DNA of 64,000 nucleotides from positions 5,923,245 to 5,987,244 of the forward strand of contig JABBOT010000007.1 of assembly GCA_016165875.1 (NCBI GenBank), written 5' to 3'. The DNA is from Acanthopleura granulata. Taxonomy: Eukaryota; Mollusca; Polyplacophora; Chitonida; Chitonidae. Positions 25,580 through 39,170 of this stretch are shown here, piece by piece (position 1 is the first letter of the stretch; every line of letters begins with the position of its first letter). The position numbers and the translations under genes were made by a program. Under the pieces are notes generated by a model. It was not told the origin of the DNA. It made no database searches and saw only the letters and a list, made by a program, of their open reading frames with translations.

Positions 25580-26169
25580 CGCAGTTGAAGCTCCTGTTTA
25601 ACCCTACCCACTGTTTACGTTATCCATACTGCAATTACCCTAAGTAAATGAATTCAAAGGCGTTAAACCAGTATTTGCCTAACGTCACGTCTTTCCCAAC
25701 GTGGAAATGGTGTTAGAACAACAAGAAATTAGGGTAACGTCATACATGTGTTTATGACGTCATAATCAAGGACCAAGGTTTGAACACGTGCAAATCTTAT
25801 ACCAGTACCGGTACAGTATCAGTAAAAAATTTGTCGTTATACCTTGACAGCATTAAATTTGACATCAATGGCAATGTCTTTTTGGTGAGAAAGCCCGTAT
25901 AAATATATACGGTATTCTATTGAAGAAGCTGAATTTCCTCTGTTTTCCTTTTCATGCGCATTCGTGTGCAAACGAATGTCTTTTGGTGCCACCAAGTCTG
26001 GACAACGTGTCAACGAAACAGTTATTATGCGGCTTCGACAATGGACAGTGGCATCATTTACGACGGAAAACTGACATGTTTCCTATCTTGAAAAGACGTA
26101 TATACTATAATGAAGAAAACATTTTAGTTCTGGTGCAACATTTGGAGACATATGCATTGGAAATCGGAA

Positions 26170-26352
26170 TCGGTGCGAGGAGGTCAGCTCAGACCGGCTT
26201 CCTCTCTGGCCGAAGGCATCCTAGGAAATGGTTGATGGTCGTGGGTTTCCCCACTAGCTCTGCTCGGTTTCCTCCCATCATAACGCTGGCATACCGCAGT
26301 AAAAGAAATATTCTTGGGTATGGCGTAAAACACCCAATAAATAAATAAATAA
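26170..26352 (+). repeat. tRNA-SINE, 5'-truncated
   Basis: It carries GTCGTGGGTTTCCCC, CGGTTTCCTCCCATCATAAC and TATGGCGTAAAACACC, and ends in an AATAAATAAATAAAT tail. The tRNA-like head is degraded. Confidence 0.75.
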
Positions 26353-27420
26353 TTAGTAAATGATGCAGTCTCAACCTGTCAGACTTAATAATCTTAACTT
26401 CAAAGCAAGTTGATATTGCACACTAAAATTGTGACTCCTCGTTAGAATATTTCACGACTAAGAAATGTCATTGTAAAACTGCATATTGACTCTGAAACAG
26501 TTCAAAAGATCCAAGCTGTGAAGTTATAATATTACAGCATATCATCCATGGACAGAGCCAGGCTTTTGTTGCACAGGCAGTGATGTACCTTGAATATTTA
26601 CTTTGTAAATTCTTTTACTATACTCTACAGCCAAACTCACTGCAATCTGCATTTCCATTCAAACGCATGGGTATACAAGGTGCAAAGGTTGGCCTCAGAT
26701 ATGTTTATTATATTACAGAGATTTTTTCCAGCATAATCCTAGTTTTCATTTTGTTGAAAAACTGAAAATAGGGTAAAAGAAATTTGTTGTTGAAAAATCA
26801 AATTTCAAATAGGAGATGAAAACCCAGTATATCAATAAAGCCAGGTGTTCCATAAATCAACTGTGAATTTCTGCATCTGTTTGGCACTTTTCAAGTGACA
26901 CATTTCGCTTGATTCCGACTGATTCATCCACTTTATTTGGAGTTTTAACGGGTTTTTGTGAAGTACGATTAATTTACTATCAGAGTTGGCATGTAAAGTA
27001 TCATTTAATACCTTTATGTGCTTCCAACGGTGTATTTTTTAAAGCTAATATTTTGGTAACATACAGCATATACTATGCATTCCTTTCGTAAGTGTATATA
27101 GTCCAAAGAGTTATGGTCTGTTGCACCGTTGAGGCGTCAAAAAAAAAAGCTACAAATATATTGTAACATTCCAGAGCAGGTAAAAACCAAGCAATTTGCA
27201 CTAAAGATATATGTATATATACATATAAAATTTTAAGAGGACTTCATACATTCAAATGATACATCACCTCCATATGAATGATCATGAAAGATGTATTATT
27301 TTAAAACGAAAATTCAAATGAAATTCAAAATTAAAATGACATTCTAGAAAGTAGCAGAAGATACTGTGAGAGGAATAATAGATTGCCATATAGGAATAAA
27401 ACCTGGTTATATGGAAATAT

Positions 27421-27660
27421 ATTATTTATTTTATTTGATTGGTGTTTTATGCTGTACTCAAGAATATTTCACTTATACGATGGCAGCCAGCATCATGGTA
27501 GGAGGAAACCAGGCAGAGCTAGGGGGAAACCCACAACCATCTGCAGGTTGCTGGCAGACCTTCTCAGGTACGGTCGGAGAGGAAGCCAGCATGACCTGGA
27601 CTTGAACTCACAGCGACCACATTGATGGGAGCCTTAGGGCATTGCGCTACGCCATATGGA
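27421..27660 (-). repeat. tRNA-derived SINE, near full length
   Basis: On the minus strand the head (ATGGCGTAGCGCAATGCCC) and B-box (GTGAGTTCAAGTCCAGGTC) are present, followed by the shared body and the TATTTTATTTGATTGGTGTT tail complement. It gives a good reference for the family. Confidence 0.8.
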
Positions 27661-28124
27661 AATCTATGTACGAATGTTTTTGTTTGAATGAATGTGTTTT
27701 TTAAAATTTCCATTTTTTCTAACTCAGTGATGAGTAACAGTGGATACACAATCACACCTTTCTGAAAAAAATAAGCTATATCATGTCTCATTCAATCTAT
27801 TTAAAAAGAAAAACCCAAAACAATATCCTTATATCTCGATACATCAAATACAACAAGTCAAGGCAACAAAATCTGAAACTTGCCAATTTGCATCTGTTAC
27901 AAAAAATGTAATGAATTGAGACAGCCATAAATTCTAGTCATGTAATTTGTAGCTGACACACCTGACCACCAGAGAATTTGCTGAACGTAAATGACAAGCA
28001 CATGCATTACCCTTCTGATGATCAGAAACTTCATTCATTGAATAATCGAGTACATAGATGTCATTTAGAAAGTATATATAGTAACAGCATTATCGTTACA
28101 GGGGATTACACTTTCTGGACATAG

Positions 28125-28245
28125 CACAGATTCTAAGGCTGAGAATTAGCTGAGACCACTCCGGGTTTCGAACCAGTGACCTCAGAGTCAGGCACCAAAT
28201 CACCAGCAATGGATAATGCATGTCCGCCACAAAGTCTATACTGGT
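28125..28245 (-). repeat. tRNA-like segment (SINE head remnant)
   Basis: The minus strand contains GTCACTGGTTCGAAACCCGG, a strong B-box (T-arm) match, with a weak A-box about 40 bp upstream. No full tRNA fold was seen. It is probably from a second tRNA-derived SINE family. Confidence 0.3.
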
Positions 28246-28340
28246 CAGCTACATCCTATTTTTAAGGTTTCAGTCAAACAAAAGTGCACCAATGGGTAGT
28301 TGGGTACTGGCATAAGTAAATGTTAGCCATGGGCTAATAT

Positions 28341-28515
28341 AGATATTGTCCATTGGTTTAGGAACAAAGAGATACCACCCATAAGTGCAGGTATAAACAG
28401 ATATCACCCATGGGCAAAAGAACAAGTAGATATTGTCCATGGGTTGAGGTACAAAGAGATATTACCCATAAGTACTTGTACAAAACAGATATTACCCAAG
28501 AGCTCTGGTACAAGT
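28341..28515. repeat. 29-bp minisatellite, six units
   Basis: Six consecutive units each begin AGATATTRYCCAT and end GGTACAAAG or close variants. Five are 29 bp and one is 30 bp. It is non-coding and lies just beyond the 3' end of CTH. Confidence 0.85.
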
Positions 28516-28902
28516 AGATAACAGCTGCTTCTCTTCATGCTGACTGTGATAGAATATAAAAGAGTACAGCACAGAGATTAAAACCAGAACAGCCATGGTA
28601 ATTGGCAAATGGTCACCTGTTGCCAATGAAATCTGGTCTCTTGTCAGTTCATCTCAGTTAGGGTTTTATTCTAACTGTTGATGTAAGTGTCTAAGAAGTA
28701 ACAACTTAAAGCTCACATTCAGTAAGGCACAGATAGATGGTACAAGACTTCTCTATTCCTTAACCCCAGTCTCAACCAACACGAATAAGCAGGCCTAAAC
28801 AAAATTCTGAGAGATTCATACAAAGGCTAAACCAAAAACCAATGTAAGCTAACATACATTCAAATAAAATTTCAGTGATTATAGCACATGTACTATAATT
28901 CT

Positions 28903-29118
28903 TCAAACTTTTCACACGTTTGCAAGATAATTATTCAAGCCCATTTAGAGAGCATTTTTTTATGTAGACTGATAAAATTATACTTTTTCTGAAGCCTTGA
29001 AACTGGTGAACCCAACCCATGTAGTTTGGTCTACAAATCAAATTGAAAACTTGCATACATTCCAATAAAAGTTGCTCTTTCATTTGCAAAAGGGTTGGGG
29101 AATTAGGGTAATTCTCTC
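28903..29118 (+). repeat. Interspersed repeat C (about 200 bp), copy 1
   Basis: Ordered words shared with three other copies are TTATTCAAGCCCATTTAGAG, AAAATTATACTTTTT, GAACCCAACCCATGTAG and TTGCTCTTTCATTTGC. No coding frame; family unnamed. Confidence 0.6.
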
Positions 29119-29267
29119 TACGTTGTCAGGATGGAAAACAAAGCCATAAAACCCACATAATCTTTTTCTTTTCTTTTTTAATTATTTCTGTTTTTTTTTC
29201 ATAACAACATTTTCATGACAGTATCAAGTGTTAAAAATATTTCTATATATTTTTGGTTCTGTGCCAT

Positions 29268-29273
29268 TTTAAT
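29268..29273 (-). promoter_or_regulatory. Candidate polyadenylation signal of CTH (ATTAAA)
   Basis: On the minus strand ATTAAA lies 68 bp beyond the proposed CTH stop codon at 29341, in a suitable place to end the transcript. Confidence 0.35.
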
Positions 29274-29340
29274 GAAGATGATGTCCAGATACATGGTAGG
29301 AGAGTGAATCAGGTTTCCTGTGAGGTCCACTTTAACATGT

Positions 29341-32300
29341 TCATGGTACCTAAAATATAAAACAAAACAAATAATCTGGCAATGTTTTGGGGTGATGATG
29401 GATATGGATGTATTGCAGATTAAATATGCTGTTCAATTCCAATTTTTTCATTTCATTAACACAAAAATATCTTGGCCGATATTGGTAATTCACATTTTCA
29501 TTTGACTTATTTGATTGGTGTTTTACAGTACTCAAGAATATTTCACTTATACAATGACGGCCATCATCACGGGGGAAGGGGTATTAAGGCCACCACATGG
29601 GGACTACGTGAAATCTATGTAGGTTATGGGGAAGATGGGGTGAGGTAAACGGGTATATGTGTGTTCACGCAATTGGCACTGTGACTTTTCACTGTGACAA
29701 TGGGCTGAGCGCTTTTCACAACACGTCAAAGTGACTAATTTCAAGAGCGCATGCACGATTACCTAACCACAGGTAAGACATCGTTAATGCACTGTTAAAA
29801 CAAAGCTCAAGTCCTGCTGTGTCGGCATCATACATTGAACACTTTGATGGGCCTGAGTTGTGCCTCCTTCTATTTTACTTCCATGTCCAGACATTGAGGC
29901 CACTTTCCCCCAGACTCTCACAATACCTCGCCTTACTTTGTAACGGGGAGCTAAAACCAAACAAAAACTTCCATTCAGGTCACTTACAGCAGCCTTGAGA
30001 GCCTTGTCCAGATCCTCAATGAGATCTTCGACGTCTTCCAGACCGACAGACAGACGGATGAGGCTGTCTGTGACACCCAAATCCGCTCGGTCTTCCTCTG
30101 GTACAGATGCATGTGTCATCACACTTCTGAAATACAACACACAAGATCAGTATCAGCTTAACGAGCCAAAGTCAGGTAGAAATCAACCAAAGTAATATAT
30201 TGCAACCAGAATGTTAAAATTCAAAAGTAACAAAGTATAATGCTATAATAATGTAAAACTTTAATTTGTTTTCAGGCAAACCATTAAGTAAGTACATGTA
30301 CATTAAGAAAATGTACCATTTAATCTTGACAAAAGCAGCTGCTTCTCAAGGGTTTCACAACAATATGCTGGCCTAATCACCAGTAAGTCACAAAATGAAG
30401 ACATGCGGCATCTTGGTACTTATGACTTACGTAATGTTGTGACTCCCTCAGAAACAACTCCCTGCCAGGGGTGAATTCCGCAAAGCCATTTCTGACTCAA
30501 GTGTCAATTTAAAATATAATTCTATAACTTGTTTTTGGGTGCTGGAAATTAAAATTTTTACCATCTTATCAATTTCATGTTGAGACAAATGGATTATGTG
30601 TTAAAATTTAGACTTCAAGTAGCAATAACTAACGACAATGACAAAATTTTAAACTTTGACATAGGTCAGAAATAGCTTTTTTGGTGGAATCAGTTATTAG
30701 CCCATCTATGTTCAATAAATCTTAAATGGCTCAGACTTCAATGGAATTATGAAACCAAATGCATTTCAAAGTCTCTTCATGTGTGGATATGCTCATCTAT
30801 ATGTCATTATAAACTTTCAGCTTTGCTGCAATACCGGTGCGCAGGATGTAATACAGTGTAGTACATGTAAGTTTTAAATTTACACACAACACAATAGACT
30901 CCACAAATTTTACGCACACAAAAACTTAAGAAAAACCTGGGACTTACGGTAGCTCTGCCAGACTCTCAAATCCTCCCAGGCTCTCAGCCAGGGTGAACAA
31001 CTTCAGGGTTTGGAGGAATATTCTGGACTCTGCCAAGCCTCCCTTTAGGTAGAACGACACCATCCCGCTGTAACCACGCATCTGTCGCTTAGCCAGCTCA
31101 TGCTGCGGGTGTGATGGCAGGCCTAAAACAGCAATGTTTGCAGCGATGTTGTAATTCTGTAATCTTCTTGCATCTTTGCAAGGTGTTTATGCTGAACACT
31201 GATAAAACTATTTTATTGTGAAGCTCTCAAATTGGCCAACCCAACCAATACAGTTTTGGCTCCAGAATCAATTTAAAATAGTGCATAAATCGCACTGAAC
31301 ATTGTTCTTTCATGTCTGAAAAGGTCAAGGAGTTCCGGAAATCTCATACTGTCATCTGTGGGATTGACTAAATATGTTACACCTTGAATTTGATGACAAT
31401 CTGTACATCTTTCTTCTAATTTTCAGGACACTTTGACTGCATTTCTTAGCTCTTTTTCCTCACTTGGTTAGTCCATTCCATGAACAACATATCCATGTCT
31501 TCACTTATTCGAAAAACTGGTGGACAGATGTCATTTATTGCTGTCAGCAGTATTAATATCTGTCCAAAAAAATTATAAGAACTAGGGTATGTTTCAGCTG
31601 CAGGGCAATGTCTTCATCTTTCTATGTAAAATTCTCCTTGAAACACTTCTTCTGGGACTACTTCGCAAAAAGGTGGTTGGTGGTACGATTGGCTGAGTGC
31701 ACTTTTGACTGTGGTAAGACTACTCCTTTAGTCCAATGTCAGCCAACAGATGGATTTACCACAATCAATGTCCCACCTCATGCTCATGGGACCTTCATCT
31801 TTCGTTCTTTTCTCAGGTTCAGCAAAGGATGTCACAGAAAAACTGCACATTAGTAACCAGTGTGAGGAGTGATATTCTGTTGATCTACCTATACTTGCAA
31901 GATTATTATTATTATTGTTATTATAATTGGTCAAATATATGTTCTTGACTGACATTTTGGATCGGTTCATACCCTGCCAGGTACCTTAATTCCTCAAATT
32001 TTTGGGACACCTGATCTGCTCTTCATACTTAAAATACATGTAACTTTAACAGGGATAACTTTATTCTGGCATGATTACACCATCTAATGACCAGCATATC
32101 TTTACTTTTTCCAAAAACTGGGAGAGATATGTAACAGTTTGCTTTCAGCAGGACTAATATCTGTCCCAGTAATTAGAAGAATTAGGGTAACATGACACTG
32201 TTCTACACCACTAGCTACATGGTACAGATGTGCCGTACCGAGGACAGAAACTAGCATGACTGTCAGGTAACTGTATACTGATCATCTTACCTGGGTGGAT

Positions 32301-35300
32301 GACTTTGATCACACGGGGATTGTCCTCCAGAAATTTGGCCACAGCCAAGCCATTGGCCATGTGCTGTCTCATGCGTACAGGTAATGTCTTAAGGCCACGG
32401 TTCACCAGGTAGGAGTCAAAGGGGGAAGGAACTGAGCCAATGTCTGAAATCGAATGGAAATAACTGAGCCAATGTTTGATATGGAAGGGAAATAACTTAG
32501 CCACCGTCTGAATTCAAAAAGAGATAACTTTGTCAAATTTACTATGAGAAAGGATTATGAAAAGCTCATCGCTTTCGCTATGGAATATTGAACTGTGTCA
32601 TCCAGGATTCTTTGGCTGTAAATGCTCTTTAGAATCTAAGCTTACCAATCAGCACTGACTTTAATGTAGCAACAACCAATAAGAAGGCACTGAACATTAG
32701 TAACTAAACAAACCGATAAGAGTGGCTAGCTGGCTTGCGATGCCAGTGAGCGTGGAACAAGCCGCTCTGAACGATGAGTCATAGCAAAAGGGTTAATGAC
32801 AAACGTTACCAAATTCTAAGGCTTCACAACAGATTACATGGCCAATTAATTACAGAGGAATGCACACTCTGAATAACATTCTGTTTTGTTTTGGTATATT
32901 TGTGTTCTCCAGTTCATGGAATAATGCATAAATGGGATCCACCAAAATATTGGCCATGCAACCCAAATGGTGAAAAAAAAAAAAAAGCAGCAGAAAGTAG
33001 CAAACGTAAGCACATCACAAAGCTGGTCAAAAACCAGTCAAAACGACTAGTATCTTACTGTTTTGTAAAGCACGTAACCTGGAATGTAAACCTTCATCAC
33101 TGAGTGCAACAGCTCCCATCACCGAGTCTGTGTGCCCTGTAATCAAGATAAATGTACACTCAATAGGTAATCAAAAAATCTATGACAAATTACTATTACA
33201 GATTTAACATTAAAACATAAAAAGATAGTTGAACAAGTAAATGGTTTAAGAAAACTATATTTCTTCAAATTTACAACTGAAGGATGTGAGCAGGTTACTG
33301 TTAACAGTAAAATCACCCAAATGGAAGAGAGGACATTCATTTTCTGTTTTGGTGTGATTCATAACGTTGTGACCATCGTGGAGTCTACATTAATCTGACA
33401 CATTCGTGCACTCACCATTCATATATTTCGTCAATGAATGCATGACCATATCCACTCCAAAATCCAAAGGGCGCTGTGAATAAACACAACAATTATATAA
33501 GTATTTAGTCCCCGTCTGGTTTAATGTTGGTGTACAGTACACCCATTTACCTCAACATATCCAGTATATCTTGGACAATGGTCACTGAGCTCAATGTAGC
33601 CCTGCCCCAGAATTGTGGTATTTCAATAATATGAAACCCAGATAAAGAAAAAAATTCATAACATCATAATTTCTGTGATAAATCCAAACTATTCAATAAA
33701 AAGGGGATATCCTCTTCAGAAAATATTGGCTCCAAATGTTTGCAAACATCTGACATCTCTTTTGAAGTTTTTGAGCGTTTGCAACAAATACCTCCCAAAA
33801 CCACAGAAAGCCTTCAGTATCCAACCTGGCATAATTATCGTTAATTTATTAGCAATCTGAAAAACAATTCTGTTTCTAAACAAGAATCTCCTTAACCTAG
33901 TTACCACATTGCACAGAATAGTAAATTCATTTCCATATTGATCCATCAATAAATCATCTATCTGATTTTCATACCCTTCAGTAATAAAAGTAATACAGGA
34001 ATAGAAGTAGAGCACAGCATTACAAGAAATGTGACAGGAACACAGCTAATCTTTTCTAAAACAAATTTGTATATACATGAAATAATGTGTGCAGATTAAG
34101 ATGGAACACTTTACCTGGAAATAAGATGACATGAATGTGTTATCACACACAACAAAGGCTTTGGGAGCCTTGGATTTCGCCAGTTTTGACACAGCTTCCA
34201 AGTCAACTAGTTTCATGGTGGGATTTGTGGGTGTCTCAATCCAAACCATCTAGATAAGAGGATTAGAATACACAACATTAGATGGAATATTAAAGATCCT
34301 TACAAGGTATATCATTGCAACATTAATCATTTACAAGACAACATCATTACAACATAATCACTGTAACTTCTCAACCTTTTCACATGTTTATTCAAGCATA
34401 TTTTGAGGAGATCATTCTTTACGGATTGAGAAAATTATACTTTTTATTAAGGCCTGAAAATGACCTACCCAACCCACGTAATTTTGGCACCAAAATCAAA
34501 TTAAGTGCATAAATCATACTGAAAGCCGCTCTTTCATATGCAAAAAGGTTGAGGCATTAGTGTACATTAATAAAGTAATTCCAGGTCCTGGAAAGTCAAA
34601 GGGGCAGCCATCTACTGAGTAGGTTATCAAATGGGCCAGAACTCTGTGAAGTTTCATGGAAATATTTGGGATCCACAAAGTGAAACCAGCAAAATGGGTA
34701 TGTTGTGGCCAAGCAGTTTATGATGCTTTCCTTTCAATTCCTCAGACACACAATTCAGCCCCAAAGAGAAAATGTTTCCAATATGACCCCACTCAAGCCT
34801 AAAAGTCATAGCTCGTTCAATGTGCTCATTTGCTGTGATACGAAATTCAATCTGGCTCTCCTGCATAATCCAGCACAATGTTACATACATGTATTGCTGA
34901 TACTGAGCACCTGGTAATGTGAGAAGTGCCAGGATAGGTTTCAGAAAGAAACCTGAAACCAATGAGGTTGCTGGTTTGTGCAACTATTAATCCAATTCAT
35001 GTAACAAGCTTCTTACCTTAGTATTAGGACGAAAGGCCTTCTCCAGGAGCTGAATATTTGTAGCATCTATAAATGACGTCTCAATATTCATTTGTGAAGC
35101 GACTTGTCTAAAGTACCTGTTTGTCCCTGAAAACACGAATAGATTGACAAAAATGGATACAATGAGAAGGTGAAAAAAAAAAAAAAAAAGCAAAAAAGAA
35201 GGAAAATGAAAAGATGTCACAACAGGCTCAGTGGCTGTGAGTCCATCCAAATGTATGCACCACCACCAATGGCAAATGATGAATGTCAGTACAGAACACA

Positions 35301-38300
35301 AAAACAGCTCTGCATATGGTCATTACAGTAGCATCAGAAAAACAACAAATGCATACATTTTGTTCCAGCTAGAACAATTCTAACTTGTCCCAGCTCTTTT
35401 GCTTTGTCTGGGCAACTATAGGGTCTTACTGGATTTACTCGTCAGGATAACAGTTCTGATCAGTTGCCCTTACAGTGTCTTTTGGCTCTTGGACTATGTA
35501 AGTCATAGTCACCATGGCAAACATATGTTATACAGATATGAAGTGCACTTAGCTAGGTGCTACATGTATTTAACACTAAGTATGCTTCATGAAACTTGTC
35601 CCAGCATTGTCAAGGGAGTTTTCTAGCCACAACAAGAAATACTGAAAAATTGAGTTTTAGACAAATTTTGTGTCGAGATTTTATGTTTTTGATACACTGG
35701 AGATGAAAAAATATTGGGTTTTCTTATATGTTCAAACTGAGTTTCTAAAAAGAAACTGTCTAGAAAAATAAATAATTGTCACAACTTGGTGTTGAGGTAT
35801 TACTGGACTTCACACAGCAAAACATATACAGGGACTAAAATCTGGGTGTGTTCAGTCTTACCTCCATATAGGTCATTCATGCTGACGATGTGATCGCCCG
35901 CTGCCAAAAGCTGGGTAATGCTTCCAGTGGCAGCCAAGCCCGATGAAAAAGTAATGGCTGCAAAAAAAATAAAAAGACCTTTAGGATGAAACCTTCATTG
36001 GCAGAGAACATCACAACATAAAGCTGACATAAAGCTTTCATCTGACCTGCTGATCCATTTGTGTGTACCTGAAAAAACTCTGGCAATCCCCTAAACAGAA
36101 GAATGACAGTGATACTGCAAAGCGATTTATTTATTTGATTCACATCGTACTCGAGAACACTTCAATTAAATACATTACAACAGCGACCAGCATTATGGTG
36201 GGATGAAACACCTCTATAATACACCCCTAGTCCAAGTTGTAAGCATGGCAGCAAACTACAGATTATAAACTACTGCCATACTGGGCAAAGTTTGATTTGA
36301 CCAGTGTTGCCTAAATTTTTTACAAGTCACAATACCCTAAAACCTGCATGTTTCAAAAATAAAAACATTCACAGACTGGGTCTTACCATATTTTGCTCCT
36401 TCCAAAGCTGCAATACATGTCTCCAGGCAATTTCTGGTTGGGTTTCCACTTCGAGAATATTCAAAACCCTGAAAAACAAAGTGGAATCAATTAAATTTAT
36501 TTATTTGAATGGTGTAGTATTCCGTACTCAATAATACTTCACTTATCCTATATGCCAGGATTACGGTGGTAGAAATCCCCACAACCATCTGCAGATTGCT
36601 GGCAGACCTTCCTTGGGAATTTTACACCAGATTGTTTCAAAATAAAGCAACATTTGAGACTTGGAGTATATATGTATATGAATAAACATAGTTGATATTT
36701 ACAGTTTGTGTATTTCTTCACAATGACAGGATAGTGACTCTCCATTAAGAATACCTTCCTCCCATTCACTCTCATCCACGCAGTGCAATAAATTGAATTT
36801 CATATATATATATTTGTTGAATAAACAAATTCCATACTTCTTTCACACATTGCCACGTTAAAATAAAATACTAAAAATATTGCGATACCAAACCCCAGTC
36901 ACTGATTCATTCTTTCACACATTATTTTAGAATATTTTCACTTGTATAACAGCAGGTTATTTTTTGCTTGGAGGGAATTGTGTATGGCCCATAACAAAAC
37001 CATACAGCTGGCAAACATCCTGACGTAAAGCAACAGCCAAAACAGCCAGGGCTGGATTCCAACATGCAACCTCACGCTTGAAAGGACGGAAAAGTTACAG
37101 AGGTCTGATCTGACTAGAGGTCTTGACTGCTTTAATACTCAGAGAGGACTAAAGTGAGCCTCTGTGCAAACTTTGCTTTTGCTGACTTTTCTCATCCTGT
37201 ACATTTAATTATGTATCTAATGTTCACACTGTACTTATGTATTATTCTCATACTGAAATTCTGTACAGCAGCTGACACTGTCATATTCAAACATGTCAGA
37301 TGTGTAAATAATGGACATCTTTACATGCATGTACACAAGAAATATAATCAACAAAATTTAATGAGTTTTCAGTGTTTGGTTACCAGAGTATAAATAAAAT
37401 CTTCAAGAATTCCTTATCCAAAGTAATGTACATAGCAATTACAATGATCAACAGGAATACCAGCATCCCATTCAGTTGCTTTTGATTTCTTATCTCCAGT
37501 AGGCAAGGATTTGTAGCTGTCACTCTAATTACAATGTATCTCCAGAAGCCCACACTATTTGCCCCTGTATTTAAAGTATATCTCACACACATGAATGGAA
37601 TTCCCTACTTAAGAACAGAACCACCCCTCCCCTCTTTCCCCACCTATCAATCATGATGCCTAATCCAGTGCAGATAATCATAATCCACTTAACTCAGCTG
37701 CTTAGATTAAAACAATTTAATACCCCTCCTCCTCCAGCACACCCACCCTTAACCTGAAATAATTAGCATATGAATTACAATATGCTGGTTTTCTTCTGTC
37801 CAGCATATGCCTCCTGGGAACAGATCCATGCTGACCTAATGACCCGTTCTTCCTAACCCTGATCTACTTACTTGACATGTTATCGCAGCAGTTGATATAC
37901 AAATGACACACAAGAAAAGACAAAAAGAAGAACACAGCTGTTTAGCCGCACCTTTTGTTACAAATGTAAAAGAAATGTATTTAAATTTGCGAGGGTAAGA
38001 CTAGGAATCTTTGTTCTTCCCTTGCACCAGGGCAAAATACTTTAAGTACACCGGTAAAAAATTAATCTACAGGATGTAGCTGTATATATATATCCTTTTC
38101 ACATGCTATTGTAAACAAGCTACAGAGAAAAGAAAAGAAGAGATAGGCTGCTCTATAAGTGGCCTCAGGGCATTTAGAGCAGTAAAGAATACACTCATTA
38201 ATATGGATAAATCTTGACAGAGGCCCAGGATTTCACAATTATGCACAATTGCGATGTATGGCATAAGTAGCTGTCATAAACATCAGGGCCCAGTTGACTG

Positions 38301-39170
38301 GAATTTAAAGTGTTGTCATCATATAAAATTTGGAAATGACAAAATTTCTCCTTGACTTGAAAGAACAGACCACATTTAAACAAAGTATGCCTGAAGAGGC
38401 CATCTTGTGCTCATTCCACATATGGTTTTCATATGGTTAACCTAATATTATGATGAGTTCAGCTGGTAAACGTAAGTCAAAATTTCCTTGTGGAGTTAAG
38501 TATGACCATGCTGTGACAAGCTTTACGTAGTGGTGGTCAGCTTAAATTATCCCCCCACCCTTCCTTCCTTCCCTTATACACTTCCTGCGTTACTCTCCAG
38601 GCATATATATATATATATGCAGACTGTTGTTAAATATAATTGAACGTCGATTGTGGACATGTTGATGATATGACTGTCAAACATTGTCAAAATCGAATCA
38701 AAGTGATATATATGCAGGTTGATCATGTTAATAATGCACTAGCTACTGTAAAGCACCATATCGTATCACGAACTTTATTCTATTTTATTTTCATCTTTTT
38801 GTGTTTTCATTATACGTGACGTGCAGACTTTCTGTTGCAATTCATACATATTTACTACACTCTGTTCTGTAGAACCCTGCGTTGTGCCATACATATATTT
38901 ATAATATTATAAAATCAAGTGCAATTTGCCTTTTATTTCAACTGTACACAAAACCTGTTGAAATAAAAAGCTTGAAGTTTTCGCCACAAACATGCTATTT
39001 ATACATACGCAATGTTCAGAGGGTGCACGTTGCTTGAATGTTGTGGCCATCGAAATGAGAGGCACCACTGCCCGGCAGTTCCATTGTTCCGGCTCTTGGC
39101 CAGCATGAATTGCATCTGTGGCGAAATGTGGGAAAGGCCGCAGATCTTTCATGTTATTGTCACCCGACAT
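29341..39170 (-). CDS. CTH: Cystathionine gamma-lyase
   Basis: This PLP enzyme of transsulfuration splits cystathionine into cysteine, 2-oxobutyrate and ammonia and can release H2S; it is cytosolic. Eleven exons join in frame to 398 aa (human 405): 39009-39170, 36387-36468, 35862-35957, 35017-35126, 34115-34249, 33416-33473, 33059-33136, 32291-32443, 30948-31122, 29988-30126 and 29341-29349. Family landmarks are HFATDAIHAGQEPEQWN at the start, YSRSGNPTR, SGLAATGSITQLL, GGTNRYFRQVAS, VWIETPTNPT, CDNTFMS, the PLP lysine in SLTKYMNGHTD (Lys211), RGLKTLPVRM and AESLGGFESLAELPSVMTHAS. The start MSGDNN is taken by homology, although the frame stays open to 39473. The last exon codes only VP-stop; without that splice the frame would run on to 29784. 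All introns are GT-AG, and several contain repeats. It is divergent from ANKRD13C. Confidence 0.95.
29504..29577 (-). repeat. tRNA-SINE, 3' end fragment
   Basis: Only the tail half is present (complement of TTGATTGGTGTTTTACAG, ACTCAAGAATATTTCACTTA), downstream of CTH exon 10 and inside its last intron. Confidence 0.7.
30467..30691. mobile_element. Foldback element, MITE-like (about 225 bp)
   Basis: Left end GAATTCCGCAAAGCCATTTC followed by TGAC; the right end on the other strand reads GATTCCACCAAAAAAGC then TATTTCTGAC. The imperfect arms enclose an AT-rich core. It sits in the intron between CTH exons 9 and 10. Confidence 0.55.
31165..31345 (+). repeat. Interspersed repeat C, copy 2
   Basis: Shares CCAACCCAACCAATACAG, GTGCATAAATCGCACTGAAC and TTGTTCTTTCATG with the other copies, at similar spacing. 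It lies in a CTH intron. Confidence 0.6.
34368..34566 (+). repeat. Interspersed repeat C, copy 3
   Basis: Shares TTCAAGCATATTTTGAG, AAAATTATACTTTTT, ACCCAACCCACGTAATTTTG and GTGCATAAATCATACTG. It lies in the intron between CTH exons 4 and 5. Confidence 0.65.
35468..35607 (-). repeat. Interspersed repeat B, copy 2
   Basis: The reverse complement begins GGGACAAGTTTCATGAAGC and contains GCACCTAGCTAAGTGCACTT, matching the copy at 7466-7575. Confidence 0.5.
36126..36212 (-). repeat. tRNA-SINE, 3' fragment, diverged
   Basis: A TTTATTTATTTGATT complement tail followed by degenerate body words (CAGCATTATGGTGGGATGAAAC complement) identifies a truncated copy in the intron between CTH exons 2 and 3. 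Confidence 0.55.
36493..36612 (-). repeat. tRNA-SINE, 3' fragment
   Basis: It has the tail, the CCACAACCATCTGCAGATTG word and GCTGGCAGACC on the complement strand, but no tRNA head. It lies just upstream of CTH exon 2 in intron 1. Confidence 0.65.
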
